Position numbers and translations under genes: made by a program. The notes under the pieces were generated by a model. It searched no databases, was not told the DNA's origin, and worked only from the letters and a program-made list of their open reading frames with translations. This document shows, one piece after another, positions 23,469 to 33,167 of a DNA stretch of 64,000 bases. Source of the stretch: Corynebacterium xerosis NBRC 16721 = ATCC 373 (GTDB taxonomy: Bacteria > Actinomycetota > Actinomycetes > Mycobacteriales > Mycobacteriaceae). Each line of letters opens with the position of its first letter. Within the stretch, counting starts at the first letter, position 1. The stretch spans positions 186,001 through 250,000 of the forward strand of contig NZ_BCRD01000003.1 of assembly GCF_001552415.1 (NCBI RefSeq), given 5' to 3'.

Positions 23469-24209
23469 TCAACCCCTCTCGTACGGCGCGGTCAGCCGCA
23501 TGCCGCCGGAGGGCAGCGCGGCGAGCAGCGCGCGGGTGTAGTCGTGGCCGGGGTCGCCGAAGACGCGCTCGGCGGGGCCGTGCTCGACGATGCGGCCGCG
23601 CCGCATCACGGACAGCTCGTCGCAAAGCCCAGCCACGCGCAGATCCTCGGTGTCGTGGCTGATCAGCAGCACGGCGATCCCCTCGTCGGCGACCTCGCGC
23701 AGCAGCCCGAGCACCCCGGCGGTCAGCTCCGGGTCGAGGGCGCTGGTCGGCTCATCGGCGATGAGCACGCGCCGCCCGGTCGCCAGCGCGGCGGCGATCG
23801 CAGCGCGTTGCGCCATGCCGCCGGACAGCTGGTGCGGGAACATGCGGGCCGTGCCGGGCGGCAGGTGCACGCGGTCGAGAAGCTTGACGACGTCCCGGCC
23901 GTCCCCTCCATTGGCCCGCAGCACTTCGGCGACCTGGGGCCCCAGCCGCCGCACGGGAGTGAACGACGACGCGGGAGACTGCGGCACGTAACCGGCCGAG
24001 CCCTCGCCGACGATCTCCCCGGTAATGAGGGCGCCGGTGGGCCGCAGCCCGGCGATGGCGCGGCCGATGGTCGACTTGCCGGCGCCGGACCCGCCGATGA
24101 GGCCGTGGACCCGGCCCGGCGCCAGGGCGACGGTGGCGTCGGTGACGATGTCCTCGCCGCCGACGGAGACGGTGAGGTTCGCGACGCCGGCGTTGGGCGC
24201 GGCACTCAT
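23469..24209 (-). CDS. ABC transporter ATPase, peptide/nickel type (first ATPase)
   Basis: 246 residues. Walker A GGSGAGKST, signature LSGGMAQR, Walker B VLIADEPTSALD and switch His in LLISHDTED are all present. It is DppD/NikD-like but lacks the long C-terminal extension. ATG overlaps the stop of the upstream permease by 4 bp. It works with the following ATPase and the two permeases. Confidence 0.9.
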   Translation of the reverse strand: MSAAPNAGVANLTVSVGGEDIVTDATVALAPGRVHGLIGGSGAGKSTIGRAIAGLRPTGALITGEIVGEGSAGYVPQSPASSFTPVRRLGPQVAEVLRANGGDGRDVVKLLDRVHLPPGTARMFPHQLSGGMAQRAAIAAALATGRRVLIADEPTSALDPELTAGVLGLLREVADEGIAVLLISHDTEDLRVAGLCDELSVMRRGRIVEHGPAERVFGDPGHDYTRALLAALPSGGMRLTAPYERG

Positions 24210-25012
24210 GGGGCGGCCTTTCGGGCGGGGGCGTGGGCGTCGCCAAGCAGCACGTTTCGGGGCACCAGCGCCAACAGGGACAGGGACGCGGCGAGGAGCA
24301 CCGCGCCGGGGACCGCCAGCGTCCACCAGGCGCCGGTCATGATGTCCGCGCGGGCCTGGTCGAGCAGGGTGCCCAGCGACGGCTGATCCGGCTGCAGGCC
24401 CAGGCCCAGGAAGGACAGCGCCGACTCGTGCCACACCGCATGCGGCACGAGCATGGCGACGGCGATGACCGCCTGGCCCGCCGCAACCGGAAGCAGATGG
24501 CCGGCGACCACCGAACGGCCCGTCGCACCGGCCCCATGGGCGGCGGCGACGTACTCGGATTCGCGCACCGACAGCACCGTCGACCGCACGATGCGGGCGA
24601 CCTGCGGCCAATGCGTCAAGGCGATGGCCAGCACCAGAGCGGCGACGGACCCGCGAAACAACGCGACGATGACCACGGAGAGGATGAGATGCGGGATCGA
24701 ATTGACCGCGTCGGTGCCGCGCATGAGCACCCGGTCGACCCAGCCTCCCCGCGCCGCGGCGGCCAGACCCACGATCATGCCGATGGCCGTCGCCGCGCAC
24801 GCCGAGATAAGGCCGATGAACAGCGACGTCCGCAGGCCCGCGGCCGTGCGCGACCACAGGTCGAAGCCGTAATGGTCCGTGCCGGTGATCCAATCGCCGC
24901 CGGGCGGGAGCAGGGCGCGGGAGAAATCGGCCGTCGGCTCGGGCCAGAGCAGCGGCACCAGGAACGCGTAGAGCAGCAGCGCGGCCAGCGGGAGGAAACG
25001 GAGATTCCTCAT
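24206..25012 (-). CDS. ABC transporter permease, DppC/NikC type
   Basis: 268 residues with about six hydrophobic segments. The EAA-like coupling loop EYVAAAHGAGATGRSVVAGHLLP is near residue 150. The periplasmic loop GTDHYGFDLWSR near the N-terminus is typical of DppC/OppC. The 5' end overlaps the preceding permease by 4 bp. It forms the membrane channel with its DppB-like partner. Confidence 0.9.
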   Translation of the reverse strand: MRNLRFLPLAALLLYAFLVPLLWPEPTADFSRALLPPGGDWITGTDHYGFDLWSRTAAGLRTSLFIGLISACAATAIGMIVGLAAAARGGWVDRVLMRGTDAVNSIPHLILSVVIVALFRGSVAALVLAIALTHWPQVARIVRSTVLSVRESEYVAAAHGAGATGRSVVAGHLLPVAAGQAVIAVAMLVPHAVWHESALSFLGLGLQPDQPSLGTLLDQARADIMTGAWWTLAVPGAVLLAASLSLLALVPRNVLLGDAHAPARKAAP

Positions 25013-26004
25013 ACGTCCCTCACCCTCGGGTCGAGGATCTTGTAGGCGACGTCGGAGACGAGGCTGCCGCCCATGACCAGGACGGTGGTCAGCACCGTGG
25101 TCACGGCGAGCAGCGGGAAGTCGACGTCCTTCGCGGAGGCCACCGTGGCCTCGGCCAGCCCCGGCCAGCCGAACACCGCCTCGACGATGACGGCGCCGAC
25201 GACGAGCTCCGACAGTCGCCCGCCGACCAGGGTGACCAGCGGCATCAGCGACATCGGCGCGGCGTGGCGGCGCAGCACGACGCCTGCGGGCACGCCGCGG
25301 GCGCGGGCGTTTTCCACCGCGTCGGAGCCGATGGCCTCCACCGTCGCCTGCCGCACGGCCAGCAGCGGCCAAGGCAATTGCGTCACCGCCAGCACGAGCG
25401 CCGGGGCGATGAGGTACGGGCCGATCGAGGCGAGCGACGGCTGCTCCCCGATCGGCGCCGCGCCGCCGGCCGGGATGACGCGCAAGGTAACCGCGAAGAC
25501 CAGGACCACGCCGAGGGCATAGATGAACGACGGCGTCGCGGCCAGGAACACGCCCAACGCCACGATCACGCGGTCGACGGGGCCGCCCGGGCGACGCCCC
25601 GCCCACAGGCCCAACACCACGGCGGCGGCGACGGCGACGGTCAGACCCGTGGCCGACAGCAGGATCGTCCACGGCAGGCGTTCGGCCAGCACGTCGGCGA
25701 CGGGGCGCCCGAAAGTGCGGGAATACCCCAGGTCGCCGGTGATGACTCCCGCTGCCCAATCGAACCACTGGCGCCACCAGGGCAGGTCGGCACCGATGGC
25801 CGCGGCGACGCCGGCACGCTCGGACTCGGTGAGCTCCGCGTAGGTCGTGCCCAGATAGGACGCCAGGGGATCGAACGGCGACAGCGCCGCCAGGCCGAAC
25901 ATGGCGAAGGAAACGAGCACCGTCGTCGCGGCGATGATCGCCGTGCGCATCGCGACCATGCGGCCGAGGCCGTCGAGGTTGTCTCGCTTCACCGCGGGCT
26001 TCAT
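25009..26004 (-). CDS. ABC transporter permease, DppB/NikB type
   Basis: 331 residues. The N-terminal membrane segment plus DLGYSRTFGRPVADVLAERLPWT is the DppB/OppB signature, and ARARGVPAGVVLRRHA is the EAA coupling loop. About six membrane segments. Its ATG overlaps the stop of the binding-protein gene by 4 bp. It is co-transcribed with the whole importer. Confidence 0.9.
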   Translation of the reverse strand: MKPAVKRDNLDGLGRMVAMRTAIIAATTVLVSFAMFGLAALSPFDPLASYLGTTYAELTESERAGVAAAIGADLPWWRQWFDWAAGVITGDLGYSRTFGRPVADVLAERLPWTILLSATGLTVAVAAAVVLGLWAGRRPGGPVDRVIVALGVFLAATPSFIYALGVVLVFAVTLRVIPAGGAAPIGEQPSLASIGPYLIAPALVLAVTQLPWPLLAVRQATVEAIGSDAVENARARGVPAGVVLRRHAAPMSLMPLVTLVGGRLSELVVGAVIVEAVFGWPGLAEATVASAKDVDFPLLAVTTVLTTVLVMGGSLVSDVAYKILDPRVRDV

Positions 26005-27605
26005 TTCCGCCAATCCCGCAGATTCCACCACGGGCCCCAGATCGCACCGTGGATGTGCGGCTCGAGGATGAGCGGGCCCTTGTCCCACTGGTTCTCCTTG
26101 GCCAGGTACACGTGATCGACGGTGGCCAGGAAGATGCTCGACGGGTCGTCCACGTACAGCTGCTGGACCTCGCGGTACAGGCGGGCACGCTCGGCGTCGT
26201 CGGTGGCGCGGCGGGCCTCGTCGAGCTTCGCGTCGAGTTCGGCGCTGCCGTAGTCGCCGGGATTGTCGTATTCGGAGGTGCCCGCCCCGCGGGTGTGGAA
26301 GAGGTCGTGGGACATCATGTCCGGGTCCCACGGCGCCGATCCGCCGCCGAGCACCGCCGCGGCCTCGCCCAGGCGCGGGGTGATGTCGTCCCACGTGGAG
26401 GCGCGGGTGGGGAAGCTGACGCCGATGCGCGCCATCTGCGCCGAAAACTCGATGCCCAGGTCGCGGCGCTGGGTGTCCTCGCCGACGTAGTACAGCGGGA
26501 TTTCGGCTCGGACGCCGTCCTTCGTCCGCACGCCATCGGGTCCCCTGCGCCAGCCGGCGTCGTCGAGCATGCGTTCGGCGGCGGCGACGTCATGGCGGAA
26601 CACGGCGCCCGGGTCGTGCGCGTCGCCGTACATTTCCGGGATGGCGGTGGACATCGCGCGGCCATGGCCGTTCAACGGGCCGGCGACCATCGCCTCGCGG
26701 TCGACGGCGACGTTCAGTGCCCGGCGCACCGCCGGATCCTCCAGGAAGGGGTGCTTCGGCAGGGAAATCCCGCGCCAATCCGCGGTGGCGGCGGAATGGA
26801 CCTCGATGCCCTCGCGGCCCTCGAAGCTCGTCGCCACCGACGCCGGCACGGGCGCACCGTCGAGCTCGCCGGAGGCCACGCGGTGGGCGCGGGCGGCGTC
26901 GTCGGCGGCGACGGTCACCACGATCTCGCCGACCTCGGGCTTCCCGCCCCAGTAGTCGGGGTTCGCGGCGTAGCGGACCATGTCGCCGCCGCGTTCGGTC
27001 ACCCGGTACGGGCCGGTGCCCACGGGCTTCTCCCCCAGCGGCCCGTCGGCGACGGAACCCTCCCCCACCAACTCCGACGGCGCGATGGGCAGCGTCAGCC
27101 GGGACCGGAAAGCGCCGTAGGGGTACGCGAGCGTGAAGGTCACCGTGTGTTCGTCGACGACCGCGACATCGTCGATGAGGTCGTAATCGTGGGCCACCTT
27201 CGACCCGGCCGCCGCATCGCGGGCGACGTCGTAGGTCGCCTTGACGTCCGCGGCATCGAAAGCGGAGCCGTCGTGGAACGTCACGCCCTCGCGGAGTCTC
27301 ACGGTCCACTCGCCGGCGTCGGCATCGGGCTCCGGTTCGCCCGCCGCGAGCGCGGGGACGAGGTCCGGGATGACGTCCGGGCCTCCGGCCGGTTCCGGGC
27401 GCAGCAGCCCGTCGTAGATCGGGCTGACGCCGGCCTGGCCGTAGCCCGAGGCGGGATGAAAATTATCGACGGCGACCCGTTCCGCGAGCTTCACCTGCTG
27501 CGGGTACGCGTCGGCGGTGACGCCCGGGGCACCGCATGCGGCGATGGCCAGCACGGCCGACGCGATGATCGCCCCGCCCATGGCCCTCGACTTCTTGCCG
27601 GCCAT
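26001..27605 (-). CDS. Peptide/nickel-binding lipoprotein (SBP family 5)
   Basis: 534 residues. Lipobox AIAAC with Cys24 as lipid anchor. The family 5 binding fold shows LREGVTFHDGSAFDAADVKATYD and, later, DPAVRRALNVAVDREAMV. It captures the substrate for the downstream permeases and ATPases. Peptide, nickel or another small ligand cannot be separated by eye; the many His and Trp residues at the C-terminus are notable. GGGAGGTG precedes the ATG. First gene of the operon. Confidence 0.9.
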   Translation of the reverse strand: MAGKKSRAMGGAIIASAVLAIAACGAPGVTADAYPQQVKLAERVAVDNFHPASGYGQAGVSPIYDGLLRPEPAGGPDVIPDLVPALAAGEPEPDADAGEWTVRLREGVTFHDGSAFDAADVKATYDVARDAAAGSKVAHDYDLIDDVAVVDEHTVTFTLAYPYGAFRSRLTLPIAPSELVGEGSVADGPLGEKPVGTGPYRVTERGGDMVRYAANPDYWGGKPEVGEIVVTVAADDAARAHRVASGELDGAPVPASVATSFEGREGIEVHSAATADWRGISLPKHPFLEDPAVRRALNVAVDREAMVAGPLNGHGRAMSTAIPEMYGDAHDPGAVFRHDVAAAERMLDDAGWRRGPDGVRTKDGVRAEIPLYYVGEDTQRRDLGIEFSAQMARIGVSFPTRASTWDDITPRLGEAAAVLGGGSAPWDPDMMSHDLFHTRGAGTSEYDNPGDYGSAELDAKLDEARRATDDAERARLYREVQQLYVDDPSSIFLATVDHVYLAKENQWDKGPLILEPHIHGAIWGPWWNLRDWRK

Positions 27606-27693
27606 GCGACCGCACCTCCCGCACCCGAGAATGATCCATCAGGAGGTTAACAGTTCGGTTATCGCTGGTTGGGCGAAAGCCGGGGCCGGCCGC

Positions 27694-28422
27694 CTACGCC
27701 GCGCACCTGGTCGCGCCGATGCAGGAGCCCCAGCGCGAGGCCACGACATCGCACAGCAGCGTGCCCAGGGGCTCGGCCACCGCCGCCCGCCCGGCGACGC
27801 CGCGCACGGCGAGGTCCCACAGCAGCCCCGGCGCGGTGAACAGCGGCGCGACCACCAGGCCGCGTCCCCGCTCCGCCGCCGCGGCCACGGCGTCGTCGAT
27901 GTCCGAGCCCAGTTTGATGGCGAACGCGGCCCGCACCCGGCCCGGCAGCATGCCGTCGAGGCCGGCGGCGAAATCGCGCACCGCGTCGTCGGCCGCCGCA
28001 GCCGACGACCCGACCGCCACGATGAGCACGTCATCGCCCGGCGACGCCGCCGCCGCGAGCACCGAGCGCACCACGGCGCGGCGCACGCCGTCGCCGAGGC
28101 CCAGGCCATCGCGGATCTCCAGCTCGACGCCCGTGGCCGCCGTCGCCGCCGCGGCCTGCTCGGGCAGGTCGACGGTGCGGTGGAAGGCCTCGGTGAACAG
28201 CAGCGGGACGATCACCGCGTCGCGGATGCCGCGGGCGGCGAACTCCGCGCACAGCCCCTCCAGCGACGGGTCGATGAACTCCAGCCACGCCACGCGCACG
28301 TCCTCGGGCCCGCCGGCCGACGGCGCGGGCAGCGTCGCGCGCACCGACTCCGCCAGCGCCTCCAGCGCCGGGCGGGCGCCGTCGTGGCGCGAACCGTGGG
28401 CGACGAGGATCAGCGCGGTCAT
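27694..28422 (-). CDS. cysY: Sirohydrochlorin ferrochelatase-like protein (CbiX)
   Basis: 242 residues. Two chelatase half-domains: LILVAHGSRHDGARPALEAL at the N-terminus with the metal-binding His, and a second around DVLIVAVGSS. It probably inserts iron into sirohydrochlorin to give the siroheme of sulfite reductase. The C-terminal end has two Cys (SCIGATRC). Its ATG overlaps the cysN stop by 4 bp, matching the cysN-cysY order of C. glutamicum. Last gene of the sulfate cluster. Confidence 0.88.
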   Translation of the reverse strand: MTALILVAHGSRHDGARPALEALAESVRATLPAPSAGGPEDVRVAWLEFIDPSLEGLCAEFAARGIRDAVIVPLLFTEAFHRTVDLPEQAAAATAATGVELEIRDGLGLGDGVRRAVVRSVLAAAASPGDDVLIVAVGSSAAAADDAVRDFAAGLDGMLPGRVRAAFAIKLGSDIDDAVAAAAERGRGLVVAPLFTAPGLLWDLAVRGVAGRAAVAEPLGTLLCDVVASRWGSCIGATRCAA

Positions 28423-29639
28423 CGCACCAGACCCGCCGTCAGCGTGTCGCCGGTGCCCGGCTCGACCAGCAGGAACGCTCCCACCTGGCCGCCGGCGCGG
28501 TAGGCCTCCACCGGCAGCGGGCGGGCCAGCTCGACGGTGACCTCGGCGACGTCGTTGACCTCGAGCCGGTCCGCCGCTCCGACGGGCTCGCCGGTCTCGA
28601 TGTCGATCAGCGCGTCGATGGACGCGATGCGGCCGCGCACCAGCGCCGAGCCGTAGCGCACCTCGACCACGCGGCCGACGTTGAGCGGGGAATCCGACAG
28701 GTGCACGGCCACGGCCGTGAAGCGCTTCCGGTCCTCCGGGCGGTCGACCGAGGAGATCAGGTCGCCGCGCGCCAGGTCGAACTCGGCGTCGAGGCTGACG
28801 GCCACGGACTGGCCTTCCACCGCGGCGCGGACGTCCTCGCCGGCGACGGTGACGCGCTCGACGACGGCGCTGCGGCCGCCGGGCAGCCCCACGACGTCAC
28901 CGACCTCGACGGAACCGGCGGCGATGCGCCCGGCGTAGCCGCGGTAATCCGGCACGCGCAGCACGTACTCGACGGGCAGGCGCAGGCCCTCGCGCAGGTT
29001 CGCCGGCGTCTCCAGCGTCTCCAGGATCTCCAGGACGCTCGGACCGCCGTACCACGGGGTGCGGTCGGAACGGTCCACGATGTTGTCGCCGACCAGGGCG
29101 GACACGGGGACGACGCGGACGTCGTCAAGCCCCAGACGATCCGCCAGCGCCCGCACGTCCGACTCGATGCCGCGGAACACCTCCTCCGAATAGTCGAGGA
29201 GGTCGATCTTGTTCACCGCCACGATGACATGGCGCACGCCCAGCAGCGACGCGACCGTGGCATGGCGCTTGGTCTGCTTGACGACGCCGTTGCGCGCGTC
29301 GACCAGGACGACCACCGCTTCCGCCGTGGACATGCCCGTGACGGTGTTGCGGGTGTACTGCTCGTGGCCGGGGCAATCGGCGAGGATGAAGGAACGGGCG
29401 TCGGTGGCGAAGTAGCGGTACGCCACGTCGATGGTGATGCCCTGCTCCCGCTCGGCGCGCAGGCCGTCGACCAGCAGCGACAGGTCGGGGCCCTCCTGGC
29501 CGCGGGCGGCGGAGGTGGCGGCGACGGCCTCGTACTGGTCGGCGAGAATGTTCTTGGTGTCGTGCAGCAGCCGGCCGACGAACGTGGACTTTCCGTCGTC
29601 GACGGAGCCGGCGGTGCAGAGGCGCAGTGCGGTGGTCAT
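28419..29639 (-). CDS. cysN: Sulfate adenylyltransferase subunit 1 (GTPase)
   Basis: 406 residues. The EF-Tu-like GTPase motifs are AGSVDDGKST (G1), DCPGHEQY (G3) and NKID (G4), followed by two beta-barrel domains. It ends without an APS kinase domain, consistent with direct reduction of APS. With CysD it makes APS from sulfate and ATP, driven by GTP. ATG overlaps the cysD stop by 4 bp. Two GCTTGACGACG words lie here (29120-29130 sense, 29276-29286 antisense). Confidence 0.96.
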   Translation of the reverse strand: MTTALRLCTAGSVDDGKSTFVGRLLHDTKNILADQYEAVAATSAARGQEGPDLSLLVDGLRAEREQGITIDVAYRYFATDARSFILADCPGHEQYTRNTVTGMSTAEAVVVLVDARNGVVKQTKRHATVASLLGVRHVIVAVNKIDLLDYSEEVFRGIESDVRALADRLGLDDVRVVPVSALVGDNIVDRSDRTPWYGGPSVLEILETLETPANLREGLRLPVEYVLRVPDYRGYAGRIAAGSVEVGDVVGLPGGRSAVVERVTVAGEDVRAAVEGQSVAVSLDAEFDLARGDLISSVDRPEDRKRFTAVAVHLSDSPLNVGRVVEVRYGSALVRGRIASIDALIDIETGEPVGAADRLEVNDVAEVTVELARPLPVEAYRAGGQVGAFLLVEPGTGDTLTAGLVR

Positions 29640-30550
29640 CAGAAGTAGCCTTCCTTCTTGCGGTCCTCCATCGAGGATTCGGAGAGTTTGTCGTCGGCGC
29701 GGGTGGCGCCTCGTTCGGTGAGGGTGGACTGGGCGATCTCGGCGATGACCTCGTCGATGGTCGACGCGGTGGACTCGACGGCGCCGGTGCAGCTCATGTC
29801 GCCGACCGTGCGATAGCGCACCGTGCGGACCTCGACCTCTTCGCCGTCGCGCGGGCCGCCCCACTCGCCCGGCGCGAGCCACATGCCGCCCCGGTTGAAC
29901 ACCTCGCGCTGGTGCGAGAAGTAGATCGGCGGCAGCTCGATGCCGCGGGCGCCGATGTACGCCCACACGTCGGCCTCGGTCCAGTTGGAGATGGGGAACA
30001 CGCGGACGTTCTCGCCCGCGGCGTGGCGGCCGTTGTACAGGCCCCACAGCTCGGGGCGCTGGCGGCGGGGGTCCCAGCCGCCGAAGGAGTCGCGCACCGA
30101 GAACACGCGCTCCTTGGCGCGGGCCTTCTCCTCGTCGCGGCGGGCGCCGCCCATGACGGCGTCGTAGCCGGCATCGGCGATGGTCTCCACCAGCGGCACG
30201 GTCTGCAGCGGGTTGCGGGTGCCGTCGGCGCGCTCGGTCAGCTCGCCGCGGTCGATCCAGTCCTGGACGTGGGCGACGCGCAGGGTGATGCCCGGCTGCG
30301 CGGCGATCTTGTCGCGGAAGGCGATGACCTCGGGGAAGTTGTGCCCGGTGTCGACGTGCAGCAGTTCCAGCGGCACGGGCGCCGGGGCGAAGGCGCGCTT
30401 GGCCAGCTCCAGCACGAGGACGGAATCCTTGCCGCCGGAGAACAGCAGCGCGGGGCGGTCGAACTGGCCGGCGGTCTGCCGGATGATGTCGATCGACTCG
30501 GCCTCCAGGGCGGCGAGGCGGGGATCGAGGGTGGTGGTCGCGGTTGTCAT
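29639..30550 (-). CDS. cysD: Sulfate adenylyltransferase subunit 2
   Basis: 303 residues. It has the PP-loop signature LLFSGGKDSVLVLELA near residue 34 and typical CysD stretches (HVDTGHNFPEVIAFRD, RRDEEKARAKERVFS, ISNWTEADVW). It is the catalytic ATP sulfurylase subunit. AGGAG sits just before its ATG, 27 bp after the cysH stop, the only real gap in the cysI-cysY run. Confidence 0.97.
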   Translation of the reverse strand: MTTATTTLDPRLAALEAESIDIIRQTAGQFDRPALLFSGGKDSVLVLELAKRAFAPAPVPLELLHVDTGHNFPEVIAFRDKIAAQPGITLRVAHVQDWIDRGELTERADGTRNPLQTVPLVETIADAGYDAVMGGARRDEEKARAKERVFSVRDSFGGWDPRRQRPELWGLYNGRHAAGENVRVFPISNWTEADVWAYIGARGIELPPIYFSHQREVFNRGGMWLAPGEWGGPRDGEEVEVRTVRYRTVGDMSCTGAVESTASTIDEVIAEIAQSTLTERGATRADDKLSESSMEDRKKEGYF

Positions 30551-30577
30551 GGGTTTTCTCCTAGTTCTTCTTCCCGG

Positions 30578-31297
30578 TCACGTGTGCAGGCCGCACTCGG
30601 TCTTTTCGGCCCCGGCCCAACGCCCGGAGCGCGGGTCGGCGCCGGGGGCGACGCGGTTGGTGCAGGGGGCGCAGCCGATGGACGGGAAGCCGGCCTTGGT
30701 CAGGGGGTGGATGATGAGGTCGTTGTCCTCGATGAACCGGTCGACGTCGTCGTCGGTCCACGCGGCCAGGGGGTTGAGCTTGATGCGGCCGGTCTTGTCG
30801 ATCTCCAGCACCGGCGTGTTCTTGCGCGTCGGCGCATCGACGCGCTTGAGGCCGGTGACCCAGCCCTCGTAGGGCAGCTTCATCCGTGCCAGCGGTTCGA
30901 CCTTGCGCTGGGCGCAGCACGCGGTCATGTCGGTCTTGTACAGCTCCGGGACGGCACCGGCCACCGGCTGGATGCGCAGCAGACGGTTCGGGTATCGCTT
31001 GTCGACGGCATCCGCCACCTCGATGGTCTCCGGGAAGTGGTAGCCGGTGTCCAGGAAGATCAGGTCGGCGTCCGGGGCGTGGCGCGCCGCGAGTTCGGCC
31101 AGCACCGTGTCCTGCATGGAAATGGTCACGGCCAGGTTGGTGCCCAGGTGCTCGGCGCCCCATTCGATGATCTCGCCGGCGGAGAGCTTCTCCAGCGACG
31201 GGCCATGGTCCAGCGCGAGCTCCAGCAGGCGGCGGGCGACGGCGGGGTCGGCGAGGACGTCGGGGTTTTCGGTCGAGGGCTGAATCGCGGTGCTCAT
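30578..31297 (-). CDS. cysH: APS reductase (assimilatory)
   Basis: 239 residues. FLDTGYHFPET is the sulfonucleotide-binding part. Cysteine pairs ACCAQRK (near 130) and GCAPC (near 208) are the [4Fe-4S] ligands that mark APS-type rather than PAPS-type reductases; the catalytic Cys is in the C-terminal ECGLH. It reduces APS to sulfite. Its ATG overlaps the cysX stop by 4 bp. Confidence 0.95.
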   Translation of the reverse strand: MSTAIQPSTENPDVLADPAVARRLLELALDHGPSLEKLSAGEIIEWGAEHLGTNLAVTISMQDTVLAELAARHAPDADLIFLDTGYHFPETIEVADAVDKRYPNRLLRIQPVAGAVPELYKTDMTACCAQRKVEPLARMKLPYEGWVTGLKRVDAPTRKNTPVLEIDKTGRIKLNPLAAWTDDDVDRFIEDNDLIIHPLTKAGFPSIGCAPCTNRVAPGADPRSGRWAGAEKTECGLHT

Positions 31298-31494
31298 GCC
31301 ACTCCCCTTTCAACTTGTCCGTGCAGTTTGACGGTGAACACGCGGCAGCATTCGCGGCACTCCCACGCGTAATCGGTTTCGGCGTCGGGCCAGAGGTTCT
31401 CCCCGCCGCAGTACGGGCAGTGCATGACCGCGCCGCGATTGGGGTTCGGGTGGGCCGAACGGCCCGAGATGCCCAGGTTGGCTGCGTCGCTCAC
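31294..31494 (-). CDS. cysX: Small Cys-rich protein CysX
   Basis: 66 residues. Two CxxC pairs (Cys26/29 and Cys46/49, plus Cys50) resemble a zinc ribbon or small iron-sulfur carrier. In C. glutamicum the gene between cysI and cysH is called cysX, a ferredoxin-like electron carrier for sulfite reductase. The GTG start overlaps the cysI stop (GTGA) and its own stop overlaps cysH. Metal content and role are inferred from position. Confidence 0.85.
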   Translation of the reverse strand: MSDAANLGISGRSAHPNPNRGAVMHCPYCGGENLWPDAETDYAWECRECCRVFTVKLHGQVERGVA

Positions 31495-33167
31495 TGGAGG
31501 TCCTCCTCGGCGGCGCGGACGACCCAGTGGCGGAACTGCTCGCCCTCGGTGCGCTGCTCCTTGAAGTTGTTCACGATGCGCTCGATGTAGTCGCCCAGCT
31601 CGGCGGAGGTGACCTTGTGGCCGCGCAGCTTGCGGCCGAAGTTGGCGTCGAGGCCCAGCGCACCGCCGAGGTGGACCTGGAAGCCCTCGACGCGGTTGCC
31701 CTCGTCGTCGGTGACGATCTGCCCCTTCAGGCCGATGTCGGCGATCTGCGTGCGGGCGCAGGCGTTGGGGCAGCCGTTGAGCGAGATCCCCAGCGGCACG
31801 TCGAGGTCGCCAAGGCGGGCCTCCAGGTCGGCGACCAGGTCGATCGCGCGGGTGCGGGTGGTGACCAGCGCCAACTTGCAGAACTCCAGGCCGGTGCACG
31901 AGATGATGCCCCGTCGGAAAGCGGAGGGGTTCGCGGACAACCCGAGCTCGTCGAGATCCGCGACCAGCGAGTCGATCCGGTCGGCCTCGACGTCGAGGAG
32001 CACGAGCTCCTTCATCACCGTGGTGCGCACGCGGCCGACGCCGTGGGCCTCGGCGATGTCGGCGAGCTTGACCAGGTCGGTGCCCGGCACGCGGCCGACG
32101 GCGGGCTTGACGCCGACGTAGAACTTGCCGTCCTTCTGCGGGTGGACGCCGATGTGGTCGCGGTCGGCCTCCCACGGCTCCGGCGCGGGACCGTCGGCGA
32201 GCTTGCGGCCCAGGTAGTCGTCCTCGAGCACCTGGCGGAACTTCTCGATGCCCCACTCGGCGACCAGGAACTTCAGGCGGGCGCGGGTGCGCAGTCGGCG
32301 GTAGCCGTAGTCGCGGAAGATGCGGGCGACGCCGGCCCACACCTCGGGGACGTCGTCGAGCGGCACCCACGCGCCGAGGCGCTGGCCGAGCATCGGGTTG
32401 GTGGACAGGCCGCCGCCGACCCACACGTCGAAGCCCGGGCCGTGCTCGGGGTGGTCGACGCCGACGAACGCGACGTCCTGCACCTCATGGGTGACGTCCA
32501 GGCGCGGCGAGCCGGACACGGCGGACTTGAACTTGCGCGGCAGGTTGTTGAACTCGTCGGTGGACAGGTACTCGTCCTTGATGCGGCGGATCGCCGGGGT
32601 GCCGTCGATGATCTCGTCGGCCGCGACGCCGGCCACGGGCGAGCCGAGGATGACGCGCGGCACGTCGCCGCAGCCGAAGTGGGTGTCCAGGCCGACGGCG
32701 GCCAGGCGGTCCCAGATCTCCGGCATGTCCTCGATGCGGATCCAGTGCAGCTGCACGTTCTGGCGGTCGGAGAAGTCGGCGGTGTCGCGGGCGAAGTCGC
32801 GGGAGATCTCGCCGATGGCGCGCAGGCCCGCGGTGGTGGTCTGCCCGCCGTCGAGGCGGATGCGCAGCATGAAGTACTTGTCCTGCAGCTCGGCGTTGGT
32901 CTTGACGCCGGTGTGCTCGCCGCCGAGGTTCTGCTTGCGCTGGGTGTACAGGCCGATCCACTTGAAGCGCGGGGCGAGGTCCTCGGCGGGGATGGAGTCG
33001 AAGCCCTGCTTGGCGTAGATGTCGCGGACGCGCTGCTGCACGGCGATGCCGGCGTCCTCCTGCTTGATGCGCTCGTCGTCGTTGAGCGGCTCGCGGCCGT
33101 CGATGAGCCATTGCCCCTGGGGCTTCTTCGCCTTGGGGCGGCGGGCGGGCTTGGTGGCGGTGGTCAT
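31491..33167 (-). CDS. cysI: Ferredoxin-dependent sulfite reductase
   Basis: 558 residues with duplicated ferrodoxin-like and siroheme domains. Siroheme/[4Fe-4S] ligands are in CTGLEFCKLA and NGCPNACARTQIADIG. It reduces sulfite to sulfide with six electrons from ferredoxin. Nitrite-reductase relatives look alike, but the cysXHDN context favours sulfite. A 71-bp gap separates it from the upstream cysZ-like gene, holding a GCTTGACGACG word and a weak McbR-like half (CAGAC-N6-GTACG at 33203-33218). Confidence 0.93.
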   Translation of the reverse strand: MTTATKPARRPKAKKPQGQWLIDGREPLNDDERIKQEDAGIAVQQRVRDIYAKQGFDSIPAEDLAPRFKWIGLYTQRKQNLGGEHTGVKTNAELQDKYFMLRIRLDGGQTTTAGLRAIGEISRDFARDTADFSDRQNVQLHWIRIEDMPEIWDRLAAVGLDTHFGCGDVPRVILGSPVAGVAADEIIDGTPAIRRIKDEYLSTDEFNNLPRKFKSAVSGSPRLDVTHEVQDVAFVGVDHPEHGPGFDVWVGGGLSTNPMLGQRLGAWVPLDDVPEVWAGVARIFRDYGYRRLRTRARLKFLVAEWGIEKFRQVLEDDYLGRKLADGPAPEPWEADRDHIGVHPQKDGKFYVGVKPAVGRVPGTDLVKLADIAEAHGVGRVRTTVMKELVLLDVEADRIDSLVADLDELGLSANPSAFRRGIISCTGLEFCKLALVTTRTRAIDLVADLEARLGDLDVPLGISLNGCPNACARTQIADIGLKGQIVTDDEGNRVEGFQVHLGGALGLDANFGRKLRGHKVTSAELGDYIERIVNNFKEQRTEGEQFRHWVVRAAEEDLQ

